Assembly (NCBI GenBank): GCA_934149515.1
Contig: CAKPFD010000014.1
Span: 1-18,718, forward strand
Length of the DNA stretch: 18,718 bases
Direction: 5' to 3'
DNA from: an uncultured Bacilli bacterium
GTDB lineage: Bacteria > Bacillota_I > Bacilli_A > RF39 > UBA660
Shown here: positions 1-7,775 of the stretch, piece by piece
Layout of the letters: every line of letters starts with the position of its first letter
How positions within the stretch are numbered: the first letter of the stretch is position 1
Notes under the pieces: model-generated
What the model was told of the DNA's origin: nothing
Database searches by the model: none
What the model saw: the letters and a program-made list of their open reading frames with translations, nothing else
Made by a program: the position numbers and the translations under genes

Positions 1-1881
1 TTAGTTTACTTTTTATTAGCTAATTTAACTACTGTTATAATTAGTAAGAAGACCTTTGGAAAGTGTTTACCGTTTACTTTAATGCTTTGTGCTTTCCTTT
101 TATTTTTTAGTCAAATAATTTTTAAAACATTTAATATAGGCTTTTATTTGGGACTTGGTTATTCACTATCGTCTTTAATCTATCTTGTTTATAAGCGTAA
201 AGATAAAAAAATATTAAGTAAAATAAAAGATAACTATTTAACTATTAGTTTTTATTCATTTATAATAATCTTAGTATTAATTACTATCTTTGATTTTAAT
301 AGAACTTATAGTCATTGGGATGAATATTCACATTGGGGTGAGATGCTAAAAGAGATGATTAGAACTGATAAATTTTATTCTGTCTCAGCCTCAGTTTTAC
401 AAGCTCATAAAGACTATCCACCACTTTTACAGTTGTTTGAACTTTTTGTTATTAAACTTTGTGGTAGTTATAAAGAAACATTTGCTATAGTTTCTCTTCA
501 TTTATTAGAATTATCATTACTAATTTCAGTATTACCAGAAAAGAATAAATCTAAGAAAATAACTAATGTACTTGGAACGGTTTCTATATTTTTAATCTTT
601 TTCTTAACCACTATCTTCTTTGATTTACATGGAATAGTTAATAGTATTTATAATGATTACTTTATGGCTTTATTAGTTTCTTATTCGTTAGCTGTTGTTT
701 TCTTTAGTAAAGATAAGAAAAGTATGTTTACTTTAGTAAATCTTGCTATTTCTTTAGCCTTTTTACTGCTTACTAAACAAATAGGGTTGACGCTTTACTT
801 AATGGTATTATTCTTCTACTTTGTAAGTTTATTCTTAGAAAAAGATAAAAAAGAGAAGCTTATAACGAAGAAGAATATTAAATTCTTTGTTAAAACCATT
901 ATAATATTAATAATAATTCCACTATTACTGTTTGGTTATTGGAATAACTTTGTTAAGACAGTGAATATTCCTAGTCAGTTTAATACTTCTGACATTAAAC
1001 TTTCAGAATTATATAGTATCTATAGAGGTAGAAGTGGTAGGGATGATCAGAAAATAGCAGCTACTAATTTTATAACATCAATTAAAGGACAAAGCTTATC
1101 AACTTCTTATATACCGATGACTTATTTACAAGCGGTTATATTAGGATTATTTCTTCTATACATTATTTATACTAAAAATAAAGAGTTAATAAAGAAGAAT
1201 AAATTATATTTACTAATTATTACTTTATCAATAGGGGCTTTGGGTTATGCTTTTGTAATGTGGTGTACTTATATATTCTGTTTTAAAGATACAGAAGCAA
1301 TTTACCTAGCTTCATTTGATAGATATATGTCTACCTATGTTCTAATCATTATGTATTTTACTATTATGCTTTTAGCTTATAGTTGTTATAAGAAAGAGAA
1401 AACAAATATCCTTGTTTCTTTAGCTATTATACTATTTTTATTAACAGCTCCTGCTAAGATTTCTTACTTAACGCCAAACTTAATAAAAAAAGATAAAAGT
1501 ACTTATGAAGTGAATGCGGAGATTATAAAAGAAGAAGTAAAAGATAATAAAAAAGTGTTTATAGTAGCAGAAGATTCACAAGGAGAATATCAGTATTTTG
1601 TTAAGTATTATGCTAATCCAATAATTACAAATATGAAGGATTTTAATTGGCCAACTGATGATGATACTGATTGTGAAAAGTATTATAATTCTATAAAAGA
1701 TAAAATTAAAGATTATGATTATTTATATATAGCTGTTACAAATGATAAGTTTAAAGAAAAATATCAGTTTGTCTTTGATGAAGAAATTAAGAGCCATCAA
1801 TTATATAAAATAGAAAAGGAAGATGATAAGAGTTATAAATTAATTCTTATAAATAGAGGTGAAAATGATGAAGAAAAATAA
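1..1881 (+). CDS. GT-C-like polytopic membrane glycosyltransferase, 5' end missing
   Basis: The reading frame is open from base 1; the ATG at 82 is internal, because 27 sense codons precede it and no ribosome site lies before it. The true start is outside the window. The protein is very hydrophobic, with roughly ten or more predicted membrane helices, and ends in a hydrophilic, probably extracytoplasmic domain of about 130 residues. Counting from the ATG at 82, a loop after the early helices carries HWDEYSHWG (Asp80, Glu81). An acidic motif in the first outer loop is the usual sign of GT-C enzymes, which move sugars from polyprenyl-phosphate carriers. The downstream genes (GT2, DUF2142, GtrA) fit surface-glycan assembly. 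The fold and the donor/acceptor are inferences; no exact family is recognised. Ile is often ATA here, unlike genes further right. Confidence 0.7.
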   Translation, partial: LVYFLLANLTTVIISKKTFGKCLPFTLMLCAFLLFFSQIIFKTFNIGFYLGLGYSLSSLIYLVYKRKDKKILSKIKDNYLTISFYSFIIILVLITIFDFNRTYSHWDEYSHWGEMLKEMIRTDKFYSVSASVLQAHKDYPPLLQLFELFVIKLCGSYKETFAIVSLHLLELSLLISVLPEKNKSKKITNVLGTVSIFLIFFLTTIFFDLHGIVNSIYNDYFMALLVSYSLAVVFFSKDKKSMFTLVNLAISLAFLLLTKQIGLTLYLMVLFFYFVSLFLEKDKKEKLITKKNIKFFVKTIIILIIIPLLLFGYWNNFVKTVNIPSQFNTSDIKLSELYSIYRGRSGRDDQKIAATNFITSIKGQSLSTSYIPMTYLQAVILGLFLLYIIYTKNKELIKKNKLYLLIITLSIGALGYAFVMWCTYIFCFKDTEAIYLASFDRYMSTYVLIIMYFTIMLLAYSCYKKEKTNILVSLAIILFLLTAPAKISYLTPNLIKKDKSTYEVNAEIIKEEVKDNKKVFIVAEDSQGEYQYFVKYYANPIITNMKDFNWPTDDDTDCEKYYNSIKDKIKDYDYLYIAVTNDKFKEKYQFVFDEEIKSHQLYKIEKEDDKSYKLILINRGENDEEK

Positions 1882-2803
1882 GAAAATAGCAGTTTTAATT
1901 CCTTGCTATAATGAAGCAAAAACAATTAAAAAAGTAGTAGAAGACTATAAAAAAACTTTACCAGAAGCAGATATTTATGTTTATGATAATAATTCAAGTG
2001 ATAATACTGATGAGATAGCCAAAAAAGCGGGAGCAATAGTAAAATATGAATATCGTCAAGGAAAAGGTAATGTTATTAGAAGTATGTTTAAAGATATAGA
2101 TGCTGATTGTTATCTAATGATTGATGGAGATGATACGTATCCAGCTGAAAATGCTAAAGAAATGTGTGATTTAATTCTTGATAAAAAAGCTGATATGGTA
2201 ATCGGTGATAGATTATCTTCAACTTATTTTACAGAGAATAAAAGACCATTCCATAACTTTGGTAATAGGTTAGTAAGAGGATTAATTAACTTTCTATTTG
2301 AAAGTAATGTTCGTGATATTATGACCGGGTATCGTGCTTTTAGTTATGAATTTGTAAAGACTTTTCCAGTTTTATCTAAAGGATTTGAAATAGAAACAGA
2401 GATGACTATTCATGCTCTTGATAAGAACTTTTTGTTAAAAGAGGTAAAAGTAGGGTATAGGGATAGACCAGCTGGTAGTGTATCAAAACTTAATACTTAT
2501 CGTGATGGCTTTAGAGTGTTAAAAACAATTGGCAGATTATTTAAAGAGTATAAACCAACTATTTTCTTTAGTTTATTAAGTTTATTATTCTTAATTATTT
2601 CCTTTGCCTTTGGAATACCAGTTTTCGCTGAATACTTTAAAACAGGATTGGTACCAAGATATCCAACCTTGATATTTTCAGGCTTTATGTTAATGATTGC
2701 TATTATTTTGTTTGCTTGTGGACTTATCTTAGAGGTAGTAGTTAAGAAGCATCGTCAGTTATTTGAATTAATGTTAATAAATACTAAACGTGGTGATGAA
2801 TAA
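1868..2803 (+). CDS. GT2 glycosyltransferase, DPM1-like with C-terminal membrane anchor
   Basis: Predicted to transfer a sugar from a nucleotide donor to a lipid (polyprenyl-phosphate) carrier on the inner face of the membrane. Numbered from ATG 1868 (311 residues), the GT-A start IPCYNEA is at 11-17, the nucleotide-binding segment DNNSSDNT at 40-47, and the metal-binding motif DGDDTYP at 86-92. MTGYRAF and RPAGSVSKL, typical of the DPM1/GtrB group, follow. Two membrane helices lie near the C terminus. The gene overlaps the end of its upstream neighbour. GTG 1859 and ATG 1865 are in-frame alternatives, but the AGAGGTGA at 1855-1862 is best spaced for ATG 1868. The product probably charges the lipid carrier used by the GT-C-like proteins beside it and flipped by GtrA. 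The sugar is unknown. Confidence 0.85.
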   Translation: MKKNKKIAVLIPCYNEAKTIKKVVEDYKKTLPEADIYVYDNNSSDNTDEIAKKAGAIVKYEYRQGKGNVIRSMFKDIDADCYLMIDGDDTYPAENAKEMCDLILDKKADMVIGDRLSSTYFTENKRPFHNFGNRLVRGLINFLFESNVRDIMTGYRAFSYEFVKTFPVLSKGFEIETEMTIHALDKNFLLKEVKVGYRDRPAGSVSKLNTYRDGFRVLKTIGRLFKEYKPTIFFSLLSLLFLIISFAFGIPVFAEYFKTGLVPRYPTLIFSGFMLMIAIILFACGLILEVVVKKHRQLFELMLINTKRGDE

Positions 2804-4302
2804 TGTCATTCTTAGATAAGATTAAAAGAAATTATCTATATATTCTAGAAATATTAGTGTTTATTTTCTTTTTTTGTTATTTAACATTTTATACTAACTC
2901 TTCTAAATTTGGTCATTTTAAACTTAATAGGTTAACTATTATTATCTATATAATTGGTTTAATAAGTATAATTACCTTTTCCTTTATATTTTCTAAATTT
3001 AAGAAATTAAAAGTAGAACAGAAATTTTTAATTATTATGCCAGTTTTGGGAATTCTTTACTTAATAGCGTTTCCTTTTAATACAGTACCAGATGAAGCGA
3101 ATCATGCTAGTAGAGCTTATGAGATAAGTAATGGTCATTTAACAAGTCATATTTATAAAGATATAATTGGTAATGAATTAGATTCTAGTCTTTATAATGT
3201 TTCTACAAATGATACATATTCAAATCTTATTAATAATCTTAAATATAAAATGACTAATAAAAAAGTAAAGTATTCTTTTGCTAATACTTCACTTTATTCA
3301 CCAGTATCTTACTTACCACAGGCCCTTGGTATTACTATTAGTAGAATATTTACAAAACATATATTAGTACAACTATATTTTGGAAGAATATTCAATTTTC
3401 TAGCTTTCTTTACCTTAATGTATTTTGCTATTAAATTAATTCCTTTTAAAAAAGAGATTATTCTTTTAGTTAGTGTAATACCTTTAGTTTTACAAGAGGC
3501 GGTCTCTCTTGCTCCTGACGCCTTTACTATTTCTCTTATTTGTTTCTTTGTATCTTATATTTTATATTTAAGAGATAGTATAGAAAAAATAACTTCCAAG
3601 AATATAGTGATAATATCAGTAGCAAGTATAGTTTTATCACAACTTAAAATTGTTTACTTACCTGTTTGTTTGTTAATGTTTTTATTACCACTTGATAAAT
3701 TTAAATCAAAGAAAAACAAGTATTTAACTTTAATAACTATCTTCTTAGTGTCAGCTTTATTTGGCCTTTTTTGGTTAAAAACTTCATCACCATACTTAGA
3801 AGCACAAAGTGGTTCTGATAAACAGTTAGACTATATTTTAGCAAATGTATTTAGATATCTAGGGGTATGTACTTCAACCTTTATTACTTTTTCAAGAGAT
3901 TGGTTATATGAGATGTTTGGAAGAAGTTTAGGTTCATATACTATTGCTATTCCCTCATTCTTAATTTTTGGAAATATAATATTCTTTATTTTGATAAGTT
4001 TGACATTTAAAGATAAAAAAGAAAATATTAAAGAGGGAGAAAAGTGGTTAATAACTTTTGTTATTCTTGTGGTGGTTGCTCTTATTTTTACTAGCTTATA
4101 TTTACAGTGGACTCCTTATAAAGCGGATTTAATAAAAGGAATCCAGGGAAGATATTTTATTCCATTATTACTATTAATTTCTTTAGTTTTAGCAAATAAA
4201 AACATAGTACTTAATAGAAAAAATGATAGTAAATATTTAGAATCATTTTTAGTTTTTGAAAATATTTGTGCTATTTTAATAATAACTATTCATTTTATGT
4301 AG
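2803..4302 (+). CDS. DUF2142-family-like polytopic membrane protein
   Basis: A 499-residue integral membrane protein with about ten or more hydrophobic segments. After the second or third helix it has VPDEANHASRAYEIS (Pro96, Asp97, Glu98, His101). This matches the PDE-x-x-H-x-x-RAY signature I associate with DUF2142 proteins, which sit in capsule, teichoic acid and O-antigen loci and resemble GT-C enzymes. The start ATG shares its A with the preceding TAA stop (TAATG), so translation is probably coupled; only a weak GGTGATG precedes it. It may be the second glycosyltransferase or a polymer-modifying enzyme of this operon. The family call is by motif memory and the enzymatic role is inferred. 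Confidence 0.72.
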   Translation: MSFLDKIKRNYLYILEILVFIFFFCYLTFYTNSSKFGHFKLNRLTIIIYIIGLISIITFSFIFSKFKKLKVEQKFLIIMPVLGILYLIAFPFNTVPDEANHASRAYEISNGHLTSHIYKDIIGNELDSSLYNVSTNDTYSNLINNLKYKMTNKKVKYSFANTSLYSPVSYLPQALGITISRIFTKHILVQLYFGRIFNFLAFFTLMYFAIKLIPFKKEIILLVSVIPLVLQEAVSLAPDAFTISLICFFVSYILYLRDSIEKITSKNIVIISVASIVLSQLKIVYLPVCLLMFLLPLDKFKSKKNKYLTLITIFLVSALFGLFWLKTSSPYLEAQSGSDKQLDYILANVFRYLGVCTSTFITFSRDWLYEMFGRSLGSYTIAIPSFLIFGNIIFFILISLTFKDKKENIKEGEKWLITFVILVVVALIFTSLYLQWTPYKADLIKGIQGRYFIPLLLLISLVLANKNIVLNRKNDSKYLESFLVFENICAILIITIHFM

Positions 4303-4318
4303 AAGTAGGAGGATGTAA

Positions 4319-4771
4319 ATGAAGAAAGATAGATCAGCTTTATTTGTTAAGAAATGTTTAAAATTATTTCGTATAAAAGTAAATAGTAAAACAGAAAAAT
4401 TACTTATTCAAATATTTAAATTTGGTATCGTTGGTGGAATAGCTTTTATTATTGATTATATTTCTTTGATTATTGGTAAGGAATTTTTTCATTTTAGTAC
4501 TTTATTAGCAGCTGGTATTGCTTTTACTATATCTGTTATATATAACTATATAGCAAGTGTTAAATGGGTATTTGATGTTAATAAAGAAAAAAGTAAAGAA
4601 AAGAATTTTGTTATTTTTATTGTACTTAGCATAGTTGGTTTAATTATTACTGAAGTGATTATGTGGTTTGGTTCTGATGTTATGAAGATCAGTTATTTAA
4701 TTGTTAAAATTGCTGCAACAGCTATTGTGATGGTATTTAATTTTGTGACAAGAAAGAAATTTTTAGAATGA
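4319..4771 (+). CDS. GtrA-family membrane protein (polyprenyl-linked sugar flippase)
   Basis: A 150-residue protein with four predicted membrane helices and a basic N-terminal tail of about 30 residues. It carries the GtrA hallmarks FGIVGGIAFIIDY before and into helix 1 and NYIASVKWVF at the end of helix 2. GtrA proteins are thought to flip lipid-linked sugar made by a GtrB/DPM-type GT2 across the membrane for a GT-C enzyme. All three partners are present upstream. AGTAGGAGG lies just ahead of the ATG. It is the last gene of the operon and is followed by an intrinsic terminator. Length and topology are normal for the family. Confidence 0.85.
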   Translation: MKKDRSALFVKKCLKLFRIKVNSKTEKLLIQIFKFGIVGGIAFIIDYISLIIGKEFFHFSTLLAAGIAFTISVIYNYIASVKWVFDVNKEKSKEKNFVIFIVLSIVGLIITEVIMWFGSDVMKISYLIVKIAATAIVMVFNFVTRKKFLE

Positions 4772-4783
4772 TTTTTATTATTG

Positions 4784-4816
4784 GAATTTGAATATATTTG
4801 TCAAATTCTTTTTTTT
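4784..4816 (+). terminator. Intrinsic terminator after the gtrA-like gene
   Basis: A perfect 8-bp inverted repeat, GAATTTGA (4784-4791) and TCAAATTC (4801-4808), with a 9-base loop, is followed by eight T residues (4809-4816). It lies 13 bases after the stop codon and separates the glycan operon from glmS. Confidence 0.8.
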
Positions 4817-4828
4817 ATTGTAGAATAA

Positions 4829-4857
4829 CTTATTAGAAAGATTAAGAATATTATAAT
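4829..4857 (+). promoter_or_regulatory. Probable sigma-A promoter of glmS
   Basis: A perfect -10 box TATAAT lies at 4852-4857. The best -35 candidate at 17-base spacing is the weak CTTATT at 4829-4834. It lies between the upstream terminator and the glmS ribosome site (AGAAGGAGA), leaving a leader of about 35-40 bases. Confidence 0.55.
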
Positions 4858-4899
4858 AGTAAGTGTTTATAATTATTCGTTAGAAGGAGAAGTTACATT

Positions 4900-6657
4900 A
4901 TGTGTGGAATAGTAGGTTACATAGGTTCAAAAAAACCTAAAGATATATTAATAGAAGGCCTTAAAGCTTTGGAATATCGGGGATATGATTCAGCTGGTAT
5001 AGCTTTAAAAAACGATTCATCCGTTCAGGTGATTAAAGGATTAGGGCGTGTGTCTTCTTTGGAGGATAGAATAAATCAAACGGAAGTGATAGATGCTTCT
5101 ATTGGAATAGCTCATACAAGATGGGCAACTCATGGAGAACCAAATGAAATAAATGCTCATCCTCATACTGTTGGAAAAGTTACATTGGTTCATAATGGTA
5201 TTATTGAAAATGCCCAAGAAATAAAAGAAAAATTAAGGAAAAATGGAGTCCGTTTTCAAAGTGAAACAGATACTGAAGTGTTATGTGGTTTAATTGATTA
5301 TTATTACAAAACAGATCCAGTGCAAGCAATTAATGAAGCTATTATGGAAGTGCGTGGTTCTTATGCCTTAGCTATTATTTTTGAAGATCAAGCTAAATTA
5401 TTTGCGGTTAGAAAGGATTTGCCATTAATTGTTGGTTATGGAAAAGAAGAATATTTTGTGGCAAGTGATATTTCAGCTATTATTCGATTTACTAATCAAT
5501 ATTCTTTATTGGAAAACAATGAAATTGCTGTATTAGATTTTAATGGAGTTACTGTTTATAAAAATGAGGAAAAAATATTCAAAACTATTTTACAAACAGA
5601 TTTAACAGCAGAAGCACGTGGAAAATGTGGATATGATCATTACATGTTAAAAGAAATCATGGAAGAACCAGTTGTTTTAGCTAAGACATTAAAACCTTTC
5701 ATTGACGATTTTACAAAAATACCAGATTTAAGTGAATATAAAGAAATTCATATTGTAGCATGTGGTTCTGCTATGTATGCTGGAATGATTGGTAAAAGTT
5801 TACTAGAAGAAGAAGCTCATGTTAAGGTTCTTTGTGAAGTTGCTAGTGAGTATCGTTATAAACATGTTATTTATGATCAAAAAACATTAGTTATTGTTAT
5901 TTCTCAATCTGGAGAAACAGCTGATACGATTGCAGCGATGCGAAAGGCTAAGGATAATGGTATCCCTACATTGGCGATTGTTAATGTTAAAAATTCAACA
6001 ATTGCAAGAGAATGTGATGAACAGATTTTTATTGAAGCTGGTCTTGAAATTGCTGTTGCTACGACAAAGGCTTATATTTTACAAGTCCTTATTTTATCAT
6101 TATTAGCCTATAGAATGACTGACAAACATCAGATGATAGATGAATTAAGAGCTTTGCCTGAACTTTTAGAACAGGTTATTTGTCAAAGAAATAAGTATTT
6201 AGCAGTTGCTAAAAAGATCTATCAAAAAGAAGATATTTTCTTTATTGGTAGAAAGATTGATTATGCTATTTCTCTAGAAGGTAGTTTGAAGTTAAAGGAA
6301 GTTTCTTATATTCATAGTGAGGCATATCAAGCTGGAGAATTAAAGCATGGAACAATTTCTTTGATTGATAACGGTACGCCAGTGTTTTCAATTGTTACAG
6401 CTGATGATGTTAAAGAAAAGATGCTTTCTAATATTTGTGAAGTAAAAGCAAGAGGTGCTATGACAATTGTTATTAGTAATAATGATATGAGTGATTTTGA
6501 TTGTGACTATTTTATTCAAATTCCTAAAGTTAGTGTGTTTTTACAATCAATATTGGTTGTTCCTTGCTTGCAATTAATTGCTTATGAAACTGCTAAATTA
6601 CGAGGATGTGATATAGATAAACCTAAGAACTTGGCAAAAAGCGTTACTGTAGAATAA
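4900..6657 (+). CDS. glmS: Glutamine-fructose-6-phosphate aminotransferase (isomerizing)
   Basis: Cytosolic enzyme that converts fructose-6-phosphate and glutamine into glucosamine-6-phosphate and glutamate, the first step towards UDP-GlcNAc for peptidoglycan and surface glycans. It begins MCGIVGYIG, so Cys2 is the glutaminase nucleophile after Met removal; HTRWATHG, the HNGIIEN segment and ETDTEV follow. Two SIS domains form the isomerase half, including SQSGETADT and the catalytic stretch LKLKEVSYIHSEAYQAGELK followed by HG. The C terminus NLAKSVTVE keeps the conserved Lys. At 585 residues it is slightly shorter than common homologues (about 600-610). A strong AGAAGGAGA precedes the ATG. 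The first ~107 codons favour ATA for Ile while the rest uses almost only ATT (see findings). Confidence 0.97.
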   Translation: MCGIVGYIGSKKPKDILIEGLKALEYRGYDSAGIALKNDSSVQVIKGLGRVSSLEDRINQTEVIDASIGIAHTRWATHGEPNEINAHPHTVGKVTLVHNGIIENAQEIKEKLRKNGVRFQSETDTEVLCGLIDYYYKTDPVQAINEAIMEVRGSYALAIIFEDQAKLFAVRKDLPLIVGYGKEEYFVASDISAIIRFTNQYSLLENNEIAVLDFNGVTVYKNEEKIFKTILQTDLTAEARGKCGYDHYMLKEIMEEPVVLAKTLKPFIDDFTKIPDLSEYKEIHIVACGSAMYAGMIGKSLLEEEAHVKVLCEVASEYRYKHVIYDQKTLVIVISQSGETADTIAAMRKAKDNGIPTLAIVNVKNSTIARECDEQIFIEAGLEIAVATTKAYILQVLILSLLAYRMTDKHQMIDELRALPELLEQVICQRNKYLAVAKKIYQKEDIFFIGRKIDYAISLEGSLKLKEVSYIHSEAYQAGELKHGTISLIDNGTPVFSIVTADDVKEKMLSNICEVKARGAMTIVISNNDMSDFDCDYFIQIPKVSVFLQSILVVPCLQLIAYETAKLRGCDIDKPKNLAKSVTVE

Positions 6658-6672
6658 TATTGATGTCAAATA

Positions 6673-6718
6673 AAAAGCAAGAAGATAAAAAAATTAAAAT
6701 TTTTCGTTTCTTGCTTTT
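6673..6718. terminator. Bidirectional hairpin between glmS and the convergent GT2 gene
   Basis: AAAAGCAAGAA (6673-6683) pairs perfectly with TTCTTGCTTTT (6708-6718); an extra G-T pair is possible, and the loop of about 22-24 bases can itself pair (AAAATT/AATTTT). On the minus strand the stem is followed by T5-A-T3; on the plus strand the T tract is only the end of the arm. The right arm lies inside the last codons of the minus-strand gene. Confidence 0.55.
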
Positions 6719-7650
6719 GCTGTTTCCGTTTCTTTAATAATATAAATGGGACGCTTTTTGGTTTCTAAATAAGTTTTTGCTAAGTATTCTCCGATGATTC
6801 CTATGCAAAATAGTTGAATACCACTTATAAAAAATAAAATACAAACAAGACTTGGCCATCCTCCCACAGGATCACCCCAAACAAGTGTTTTTATGATGAT
6901 GATACCGATCATTAAAAAAGATATAATGCAAAATATAATACCAACAAATGTTGAAAAGATTAAAGGTGCAGTAGAAAACGATACAATTCCTTCTATAGCA
7001 TAAGTAAATAGTTTCCAAAAATTGAATTTTGAATTTCCAGCTATTCTATCTTCGATTTGAAATTCTATCCATTTTGTTTTGAATCCAATAAAACTGTATA
7101 ATCCTTTTGAGTATCGATTATATTCTTTTATAGAAATGATAGCATTTACCATTTGTCTTGTCATTAGCCTAAAATCTCTTGCACCTTCTATCATTTCTGT
7201 TTTAGATAATTTTCCAATAATTTTATAAAACCATTTTGTAAATGTTTTTCTTAAAAAACTATAACCTTTTCGATTTACACTTTTAGTTGCACAGCAGTCA
7301 TAATCTGTGGTTTCTAATATATGAAACATTTCTTCAATTAGATATGGTGGATCTTGTAAGTCTGCATCAATTGTTGTTATATAATCTCCTGTCGCACGTT
7401 CCAATCCTGCTAGCATGGCGGCTTCTTTACCAAAATTTCGTGAAAAAGATAAGTATTTGACCCTTTTATCTTTTTTTGCCAAATCTCTGCATAATTCTAG
7501 TGTTTTGTCTTTTGAACCATCATTTACGAATAGAAATTCAAAATTTGCTAATTTTTTCATTTTTTTGGCTGTATTATCTAATTGTTCATACAATAAAAAA
7601 ATGGATTCTTCTTCGTTGTAGCAAGGTACTACAACAGAAATCTTTTTCAT
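6694..7650 (-). CDS. GtrB/ArnC-type polyprenyl-phosphate glycosyltransferase (GT2)
   Basis: A 318-residue membrane-anchored GT2 enzyme, expected to move a hexose from a nucleotide sugar to undecaprenyl phosphate. The GT-A domain has VVPCYNEEES at 7-16, FVNDGSKDKT at 41-50, SRNFGKEAAM at 70-79, and the metal/substrate motif DADLQDPP at 95-102. GARDFRLM and the RIAGNSKF segment precede two C-terminal helices (about 220-290), as in GtrB, CsbB and YkcC proteins. It stands alone on the minus strand, divergent from the surface operon at 7776. AGAAGGT lies 6 bases before the ATG. Its natural partners may be the GtrA- and GT-C-like proteins in this window, but the DPM1-like enzyme at 1868 competes for that role. 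Confidence 0.88.
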   Translation of the reverse strand: MKKISVVVPCYNEEESIFLLYEQLDNTAKKMKKLANFEFLFVNDGSKDKTLELCRDLAKKDKRVKYLSFSRNFGKEAAMLAGLERATGDYITTIDADLQDPPYLIEEMFHILETTDYDCCATKSVNRKGYSFLRKTFTKWFYKIIGKLSKTEMIEGARDFRLMTRQMVNAIISIKEYNRYSKGLYSFIGFKTKWIEFQIEDRIAGNSKFNFWKLFTYAIEGIVSFSTAPLIFSTFVGIIFCIISFLMIGIIIIKTLVWGDPVGGWPSLVCILFFISGIQLFCIGIIGEYLAKTYLETKKRPIYIIKETETAKARNEKF

Positions 7651-7673
7651 CTTTTTACCTTCTTTCTAAAATT

Positions 7674-7702
7674 AGTGTAACATAATTATTATGAATTTTG
7701 AA
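7674..7702 (-). promoter_or_regulatory. Promoter for the GtrB-type gene
   Basis: On the minus strand TTCAAA (7697-7702) is followed at 17 bases by TACACT (7674-7679), and an upstream TGT (7680-7682) gives an extended -10. The distance to the ATG leaves a short leader carrying the AGAAGGT ribosome site. Confidence 0.5.
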
Positions 7703-7716
7703 TGATAATATTTTTC

Positions 7717-7745
7717 TATTCTTATTTTGTAAAGTATGATAAAAT
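7717..7745 (+). promoter_or_regulatory. Candidate promoter for the second surface-glycan operon
   Basis: TGATAAAAT (7737-7745) forms an extended -10, with TATTCT (7717-7722) as a weak -35 at 17 bases. TATGAT at 7735-7740 is an alternative -10. The region is very AT-rich, so the exact boxes are uncertain, but this 125-base divergent gap must hold a start for both strands. Confidence 0.35.
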
Positions 7746-7775
7746 AGTGATAGAAAAAATAAATGGAGTGATAAA

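Noticed and set aside
4772..4899. glmS ribozyme or riboswitch in the glmS leader
   Set aside because: The gap is 128 bases, of which the first part is a terminator, and the leader after the promoter is about 40 bases. None of the ribozyme's conserved core is visible.
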